DNA from: Phaseolus vulgaris
Lineage: Eukaryota > Streptophyta > Magnoliopsida > Fabales > Fabaceae
Direction of reading: 5' to 3'
Assembly: GCF_000499845.2 (NCBI RefSeq)
Contig: NC_023755.2
Span: 35,476,023 to 35,540,022 of the forward strand
DNA length: 64,000 nt
The position numbers and the translations under genes were made by a program. How positions within the stretch are numbered: the first letter of the stretch is position 1; the number at the start of each line of letters is the position of its first letter. Shown here one piece after another: positions 56,161-64,000 of this stretch. The notes under the pieces were generated by a model. The model did no database searches. It was not told where the DNA came from and saw only the letters and a program-made list of their open reading frames with translations.

Positions 56161-57474
56161 GCCTTTAACTTTACAAGTCATATGACTTTTAGTTAGAGTA
56201 GAACGCGTGTGTGGTGTTATTATGTTTCTCTGTTTAGTAGTTAAAGTTTGGTTGAATGGATTAGTTAGTTGTTTCCAATTTAAATTACAATATTCAACCA
56301 TCCCTAAAGTAGTTCATATTTATTTATTATTTTTAGATGATAAAAAAATTGTATATATCCATACACTATTGTTTATTATTATTTTTACAAATCACAAATC
56401 TTTTCTAAAAAGAGAAAAAGTATTTCAAGCTATATAAAATTATTAAAAATCACTCATAACTGAAAAATTCGTATGTGCGTCTACTCTAACTAACTGAGTA
56501 TTTTCAATACCTTTCATATATTTTATAATTTTCCTTCTTAATTCATAACAGTGTCCTTTGTCATGGGTTGAATCTTCCCCAATAGTTGTTTCCACCACAT
56601 CTTGTCCTTATTTTTTTATAGAATAAAATGTAAATTGGGACTCTAACGCTTGGATAAAATGAGTTGGTAATCCTCTAAAATATTTAAAGTTTTAATGTTG
56701 TACTGAAGTAGTGGAAAACATATTTTTCTTCCTTAATAATGCATCCTACGTTGTTTGGAAAAGAATTGCACTTTAGCCTCATTTAATTATTTGTTGAGAA
56801 GAGTGAGATGGTAGCCTCTTGCACGCAATAAAACATATTATTCTCATTTGGATAAGCATAAATATGCTTACTAATCACGTTTTAAATAAACAAAACCTTC
56901 AAAAAGAAGACAAGCACAATAATATTTTTTCTGATATGTAGAGGAATAATCCTTGCCACATGTTAAACTGGTGCCAATTTCTATTGTCCTTTTAGGATTG
57001 CATTTATCCCTACTCAAGGTTCCATATCCTTAATTATTCCTTATGCTTATCCTTTTTTTCTCTTCCCTAATGCTCCATCACACATAAATAAAACTCATGT
57101 GTCAAATGCACTTATTAATACCATTAAAATTTATGCTTATAAAAAATATTGAGATTCCAAATCATAGTTGAAAAACTTCACAAACTCATTAATTTAGGTT
57201 CGTTAGGGGAAAAAAACCTTCACAAACTCATTAATTTAGGTTAGTTAGATGAAGTCTACAAAGCAAATACCAAACCTATATTTCAGATTTTTTTATTAAT
57301 AATTTAATTTCATTTGATATTTTTAAAAATTGATAAAAAATTATTATAAAATTAAGCAAGTTGTACTCAACATATGTAATTTCAGTTTCACTTTAAAATT
57401 GTAAAACGGAGTCATACATAGTGATGACCGACTTCAATTATATCAAACTTTTTAATAAAGTTTTACTCCACATA
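56161..57474. other. AT-rich stretch, no gene seen
   Basis: The sequence CACAAACTCATTAATTTAGG is duplicated at 57179 and 57220. Nothing else recognised. Confidence 0.5.
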
Positions 57475-58680
57475 TATTACTTGGAATTAATTCCTCATAT
57501 AGTATTATTTAAATTTTTATTTTTTCATTTATCCTTTTTTTCCCTATCAAGCATCATTTTGTTTTTATTTTCCTATCTAACACCATTTTAAAAGTAAAAA
57601 AAATTAATAATTTTAATTTTGAATGCATTAATTTTTTTTAATATTTAAAATAGTTATTAATGAATAAAGAAATGAGTTTTTACAAAATAAAAATAAAAAA
57701 AATAATAAATTAAAAATGTTTAATTTCCTTTTTTGTAATAATGAAGAAAATAAAAAATTAAACCCTACAACAACATAAAAGTTGAATTATAAACATAAAG
57801 ATTAATATGGACATAAGAGAACAATATGATCGAACAAAAAATGTTCATATTGTCAAACACCAGGACACACAAAAAGAACGTGTTCCAACATTACTGGATC
57901 GTCTATTTCTTGTCATTAATTATGTTTCATTTCGTACAAACTATTTAATGCATCATTGAAAAAAATATTAAATGAATGATTATCTCTCATTTATTTTCCT
58001 TTTTATGTTCAACATATACTTATTTAGTATGCTCTTATATCTCTTATCACTATCTTGTTTTTTATTTGTTTTTATATATTTTATCTTTATCGTATTTTGT
58101 TTTACCTTTATTTTATATCTTTTATGTTTTTATTTATTATTATTTTTCTTCCATTCTTTATTTATTTTTGTTTTTATTTTTATTGTTGTTGTTTTTATTT
58201 TCTATATTTATTTATTTTTGCATTTTTTTCTTCTCATTTTTAAGCATTAAGTGTAGCATTTGCATTAGTTTTTTTTATGATTTGCATTTAGGGTAGACAC
58301 TTCAATATTATTTGTGTCCACTACTAATTAATATTAATTGACTTTGTTTTTTTTTTATAATTATATCCTGTATTTTTCACTTGAAACTAACATTTTTAAT
58401 TTATTACTTTTTTATTTTTATTTTGTAAAAACTTATTCCTTTATTCATTAATTATATTTCTAACTATTTTAAACGTTAAAAATATTATTTTTAATATATT
58501 CAAAATTAAAATTATCAATTTTTAAAAATTTATTAATTCATTTATTTTTTTAATTTTGAAATGGTGCTAGATAGGGAAATAAAAAAATAGGTGCTAGATA
58601 GAAAAATAAAAACAAAAGGGTGCTAGATAGAGGGAATAAAATTGTAAATAGTACTTTATGAGAAATTGAGTCATACTACT
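57475..58680. mobile_element. Long-inverted-repeat Mutator-like element with a transposase relic
   Basis: The left arm (about 57490-57735: CTCATATAGTATTATTT, TTTTATTTTCCTATCTAACA, AATGAATAAAGAAATGAG) is the reverse complement of the right arm (about 58385-58664), with moderate divergence. The right arm has a threefold GGTGCTAGATAG motif (58563-58632). Between them lies a zinc-knuckle relic. Edges are uncertain; no clean 9-bp duplication was found. The class is inferred from the long inverted repeats and the knuckle. Confidence 0.6.
57812..57902 (+). pseudogene. Zinc-knuckle relic of a MULE/FAR1-type transposase
   Basis: The frame reads KKCSYCQTPGHTKRTCSNI, a complete CX2CX4HX4C knuckle of the kind near the C-terminus of MuDR-type transposases. 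A TGA stands just upstream in frame (57827-57829, after RTI). No more of the protein is visible. Confidence 0.6.
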
Positions 58681-60768
58681 TGTCTAATTTTAAAAAATAA
58701 TTTTTTTTTGTATTTTAAGAAATACCAAATGGAATTTCACTATTTGAGAGGAAAAGTCAATATTTCATCCTTTCCTTTTTTTTCATATATTTTAATTCAA
58801 AAAATTACTCCTTTTTATCGGTTTTTTTATAATTTTAATAAATTATTTATTTTTTTATTATACTCTTATTCCTTAAAATAATTTTTAAATAATTTAAACA
58901 TATATTTGATGAAAAAATATATTTGTAAGAAAAAGGAGAATTATATGTTGTTGTTTGAGAGATGAGTGTTAGGGAATGATTGATTGAGGCATGAGTTCCA
59001 TGCTTAAGCTAAAGCTTTGGCGAAAGAAGCCGTCATCAACGGTTTGTACGGAAATTTGTAGGACCAACCGTATCAATTCTGATTCACTCATTCCAACCTA
59101 CTTCATTCACGTCACACCACACTTTCACCATATAATCAACACCACTCCTACTAATATTTTATATATCAATGAAATTATATCTAATTCAATTTTATAAAAA
59201 TATTTCTCATATAAATTTTATATTTTATTAATATATTATAATTTGATTTTTAATTTTAACCTGAATATCTATTAAATATCGATGTTCAAAATTTAATCAA
59301 TAAATGACTAAAAATTAATTTAAAAATGACTAAAATTGAATTATTTTCATATTTCTTTGATTTTAAAATTTGATATATAATAAAATACTTCAAATAACTT
59401 AAAAGGTTTGTATTTACGTTCAGATATATAATTTTTTTATGTTAATAAATAATCTCAAGTCGTAATTTTATCAATAAATGTATCGTTTTATATTAACAAG
59501 AAAATTTAATATAACAGTAATATATCACTGATTGTTTTTTACATTACTTGTTTTTCAAGGCTAAAGAGATTTTTTAAATGGTTTCGTTTTTACTTTCTTT
59601 CAATATTATTAGACTGACTTAAGTTGTTTTAAATATTTAAGAGAAAAATAAACAATTTGTGTGTGTGTTTTGCATATATCTAACTCAAACTGCATGAAAA
59701 TTTATGTTATAACCAAAATCTAAGAACTGAAAGCTTTAATTATAAGTTAACTTATTGACTTTAAAATGTTTTGTGAGATAATTAACAATTTAGTTAATAG
59801 ATGCAATTTGGTAGAGAATTTTTAAATTTTAAATTAAAAGAATTTGATGATTTTATTTGATCTTAAATATAACCTATTACATATGAAAAGTAGCCGTACA
59901 AAAATGTTATTTTTAATTCGGTTTGTGACTAATTTTCGTTTAATTCTATTTTAAAACAACAACTTTTTTATTTTTTTAGCGGATTAAGAATATATAATTC
60001 ATTTTGGGAGGTAAAATTATCAAAATATATCTGTATTTAAAAAAATCTATTTTATAAAATTAGTTAGGAATTAAATTATAATCAACATACGGCGTTAGAT
60101 TTTATACTTGAAGAAACAATCAATCTCGATAAGTAATCCCTCAAAAATCAATATTATCAAATAAAATGCAACGATATTCATCTTTCACTTCTACAAATGT
60201 TGTGTACATTTTTAATTAAATTTTAAAAGTAAGATTTCATGCCTAATCAAGCCTTCTAACTATATTTAGTAATAATAATTATAGTTATTCTCTGGTTTTA
60301 ACTTAATATCGTATAAACATAATAGTGAGATAAATTCTTATAATTGAAGAAAGTTGCCATATCTCCCAATCATCTCCATGATTGCTCCAAAATGCAAGCA
60401 ATCATTGTACGTTAGCTAAAAGAATGACTTTCATGCTTTCAAACTTTTACGATTTTTTTTTTCAATTATCTAATCGTAAATTCAAAATTTAAATTTTAAA
60501 ACAATATATAAATTTTAAAACTATAAAGGTATTGCTGGTGTAATCTAGGTTTTTTTTAACGTTAGATTATTATGTATAAAGATTAAGATATTCCTATTTA
60601 TTTTATTCATTCTTTACTTATAAAAAAATATAAATTTTAAAGTTAACATTCAATCCTCCATCTTTAGAGAGACACAACTAACTTTTAAGTATAATTAAAA
60701 ATCTCAGATGGAAGATTAATTGAAGCCCAATCATAAAATATTAGTAAATAAGTGGTATCACACTATTT

Positions 60769-60772
<4 letters not shown>
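58681..60772. other. AT-rich stretch with one small unassigned frame
   Basis: At 58991-59197 a 68-codon frame (MSSMLKLKLWRKKPSSTVCT...) starts in a locally GC-richer patch. I do not recognise it; it may be chance or an exon fragment. The rest has no frame of note. Confidence 0.4.

Positions 60773-60799
<27 letters not shown>
60773..60799. repeat. (AT)n microsatellite
   Basis: Uninterrupted AT run. Confidence 0.9.
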
Positions 60800-60804
<5 letters not shown>

Positions 60805-62804
60805 TGAGCATTGGCACTAAGCTAGAGTCAATGTCATGGTTATTTCGTCCAATCATATTCTAATCTAAATAATTTTAGATCCTTTTTCTATTTTCTATTT
60901 GCAATATGCAAATTACAATCTTTGCAAAATCCCCATTTTTCGGCACCATTCACCACCAAATTACAAATTACAATCCCTGCAAAATCCTAATGAAAGATCT
61001 TTTTGTCTCTATTTTTTCCTTGTTCTTCTTTCCCTTTTGTTTTCCCCCTAATATTGTGTGCATGTGATATACAGAAGTTTTGACTTCTAGTTAAACTTTA
61101 CGTTGGAAATTTTCTACCCTTTCTAGGTTTCTTTGGTCATTATTATGCTTAGATTCTTGATGGTTTTGGGTCCATCTTAGGTATTGTAGATCATCATTAT
61201 AAGTATAGAAAATATGCTAGGGATACAATGGAGAATTTTGGGGTACATGTGATTTGTTCACAAATTTTAAAATAAACAAACATAACCCTCTTTCAATAAT
61301 CAACACTTGGACCTAAACAATAATTATATAAGACATACATATGTTTTTAGATTTTATAAAATTAAATAGTTTTATTTTTTTATTTATATTCTTTATTTTT
61401 TCTTATTTATTAGCAATAAAAAAATAATTTTAAAAAAAATAATATATCAATCTTTATATAAAAAGAAAAACTACTGATAGTAGTCCATAAATAATCTCAA
61501 AATATATATATATATATATATGATCCAACTTAACATTAGTAAAAAAAAATTAAACAGTTCAATTTTTTTTATCATAAATAAAATACAAGCATCAGTCAAA
61601 GCTATAAAAAAATGCATCGATTAAGTAAAAGAAAAAAACACATTATACCATAGATTATTTTGGAGTGTATGAGAATGGTTGTTTGATGTAGTTTAATTCG
61701 CATTTATTAATTTATTATTGTCGATTAAAAAAAAATCGAAATTCCTTTATCATTAGTTTTTTTTAAAAAAAGTTTTAGTAATTATAATATGTGTAAATTT
61801 TAGTTTTAATTTACATAAAAAAAATTATAAGTTTTCGTCATTCTAAAAAGAAAAGGATTAGACCCAGAATTTAGGTTTGGCCAAAAATATGGAAGAAAGA
61901 GCTTGTGCTATCGTTTTCACTGCTTGATGACACCAAACATGGAGCAGAGCTACATAAGTTGTTGGAGTTTTAGAATTTACTAGTTTTTTTTTAATAATGA
62001 GCTGTAAACCCTATCCTAACATGAAAGGTCATTGTATTGTACACAATTCTACTAAAAATTCAGAAACCCAAAACAGGTTGAAAAGTGGCTCAATTGCCTA
62101 AGCTTTAGTGTGTGACTGCTACAGGTACCAATAGGTCTGCTTCTGCCTCCAAATCTCAATGTATCCTTTTATGCATTGAGAGGTAAATGAAGATAAAGTC
62201 CCTTGTACATTCTCAAACTTTCCTTTTACATCTCTGTCTGTTTTACACTTCTATACTTTTGTTTTTTTTCTTGTGATCAGTAATTTGGTTACAGAAGAAT
62301 TTGAGAACAAGGAAATTCATTGAAGCCCATCATATTAATGGTAGCATCACACAAGAAATAACTTCTTTTTATAACTGTAATTATTATTTGTAGGTTTTCT
62401 CTAAGATTTTATAATTCAATTACATTTTTCTACTCATTTAATGGTTTCAAAATCTGTAGTAGACACATAAGAAGCTCATTGGTGATGATGTAATAACAAG
62501 CTAAGATCTGGAGGAGATAATCAATCATTATGGTGGACTAAACTAATGTATGGTATCAGACACAACTAATGTATATAGATATCAGACACAACTAATGTCA
62601 CAAAGTGGGAAGTATACTCTATATTTAGGTATGATTTTTTGGATTTTGTTGGTACTAAGCTCAGCAGAGACAAACAGTTTCAATACTCATCTAGACAATG
62701 AATGTTGTTTGTATAGTTGAGCATGGTGTATGCAGATAGTAGCTTGGATGTTACATATCTAGTTAATTTTTTAAAGTTATGCAAAAATCACAACTTATAT
62801 AAAT
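60800..62804. other. No gene seen; possible degenerate LINE tail at 61640-61738
   Basis: At 61690-61730 TTTATTAATTTATTATTGTC, then GATTAAAAAAAAA resembles the LINE tail with changes. An (AT)n run lies at 61502-61521. ATCAGACACAACTAATGT is repeated at about 62550 and 62580. Confidence 0.4.
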
Positions 62805-62876
62805 TGTAATAGGATTGGAACATCCTAAAATAATATATTTTATTTATTATTTGCTGATAAAAAAATAAAAAAATAA
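62805..62876 (+). mobile_element. Short LINE 3' tail
   Basis: AGGATTGGAACATCCTAAAA, then TTTATTTATTATTTGCTGAT and A-rich sequence: the plus-strand family tail. Confidence 0.62.
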
Positions 62877-64000
62877 TATAAACATAAATATTTATGGTGA
62901 ATTCTCTTATATACAACCTATAAGTAAATGGGTCCTTAAAAAATTTAAATATTTATGTTAAACATGGAAGTGAAGTAAACTTTAACTACGAGAGTTTTTA
63001 ATATTTTAATATCTTTACAGTGAATTTTGATGTTAATAAAAATGAGTGGAAACAATAAATACTTAAATAAATTAGTAGGTTATAAAAACAACACACGTGT
63101 ATAAAATCAGTATACAAACCATGGTTATAGATATAAAAATTATATACTAATTTTAGTTATTCAATAATTAAAAATATCGATAATTGGATTAAGAATCAAA
63201 AGTTGGTACTCAATTTATTCATCATAGAATATATGCATATATTTTTATTTAAAGTTATGAAAGATGTAAAAGTCTATAAATATATACTGAAACTATTTTT
63301 TAGTTAGTTATTCATTGTTTTTTTTACCATTTGTTTGGATTGAGGAGTGGAAAATTGAGTGTGGCGAGTGGAAGTGTGAAGATTTTAAGAAGAAAGTGTG
63401 AAAAAAGTTGAATATTTGGATTGAGGTAGGTTAGAATCCATGTATGAGGAAAATTTATTGAGATATGTGAGCTGTGTGATTGTTGTAAGAGTATTTTAAA
63501 TTATTTTTAATGGGGTAAATTGTAAGATTACAAATTTATCCTTATGTATAAAAAAAATAATTATTAATTTTGTGCATATTTTAGTTAATTAAAATAATTA
63601 AAAGTTTCAAATATAAATAAAAGAAAAAATAATATAAAATTCAAATAAATAAATATAATTTAAATATAATTTTATTATTTTCTATTTTATTAATTTAAAT
63701 TAATTTTGTTACTTAAAATAGTGTATTTAGATAATTTTAATATTATTTATTATGTTATATATATTATTAATCGTGATTTCTATTATTATTAATAATAAAA
63801 TTAATATATTTTAAAAAGTAAAAGAGTATTTAGAATATAGCATGAACATAAAGTAGTCGTCAAAATATATAAAGTCATAACATTTGATCTGGAAAGAGAA
63901 AAATACATGTTAATTTCTTCGTAATTTTGAAATTATGTAAAAATTAAGAACATAATAATGTTAATTAGAAAAAGGAAACATATTCCCACTAATAACATTT
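62877..64000. other. AT-rich stretch, no gene seen
   Basis: A purine-rich patch at 63330-63440 repeats TTTGGATTGAGG twice and could be a MITE end, but no partner was found. Confidence 0.45.

Noticed and set aside
57972..58296. Phe/Leu/Ile-rich frames looking like membrane proteins
   Set aside because: They are caused by a long T-rich strand inside the inverted-repeat element; three frames are open at once.

Overview
The window looks like repeat-rich nuclear DNA of a flowering plant. It is strongly AT-rich and full of plant-type transposons: L1-type LINEs with an RRM ORF1 and a zf-RVT tail, an intron-containing CACTA/En-Spm element, Ty1-copia and TRIM elements, and Mutator-like elements. Several repeat motifs resemble ones I associate with Phaseoleae legumes (Vigna/Phaseolus type), but that is recollection and inference. 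I see no convincing single-copy host protein gene and no tRNA or rRNA gene. All recognisable coding sequence belongs to mobile elements, which suits pericentromeric or otherwise gene-poor chromatin.

Layout. 1-2635 (minus): 5' part of a LINE, with a complete ORF1 and the endonuclease start of ORF2 joined by an ATGA stop/start overlap. 3415-17160: a three-level nest. An old plus-strand LINE remnant is split by a 5'-truncated minus-strand LINE (3466-16760, 17-bp target duplication). That LINE carries a 75-bp minisatellite in its 3' UTR and is itself split by an 11.1-kb CACTA transposon (5562-16706, 3-bp AGC duplication). The CACTA has both classical genes: a TNP2 transposase (9021-12644, broken by one in-frame TAG) and a Transposase_24/TNPA-like gene (12778-16010, open throughout), one intron of which is swollen by a minisatellite.

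17160-30500: AT-rich DNA with a tandem duplication, a CACTA-type MITE, a TRIM element invaded by a LINE, and a deleted copia element with both LTRs. 30500-37000: mostly featureless AT-rich DNA, except for a GC-richer island at about 31.96-32.4 kb dense in G-box and TCP-type sites, which looks like a promoter without a visible gene. 37000-49800: LINE pieces (including a 21-bp micro-insertion with its own target duplication), a hAT-like end, two more CACTA-type MITEs, a likely gypsy solo LTR and a tiny TRIM.

50000-58700 is the most unusual part. Three elements (50027-51114, 51766-52801, 53209-53577) have terminal inverted repeats and perfect 9-bp target duplications, as Mutator-like elements do, and each is filled with arrays of short near-perfect palindromes. 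A related fragment lies at about 54.06-54.48 kb. A longer inverted-repeat element (about 57.48-58.68 kb) encloses a decayed zinc-knuckle motif. A degenerate LINE RT lies between them. 58700-64000 is AT-rich DNA without recognisable genes.
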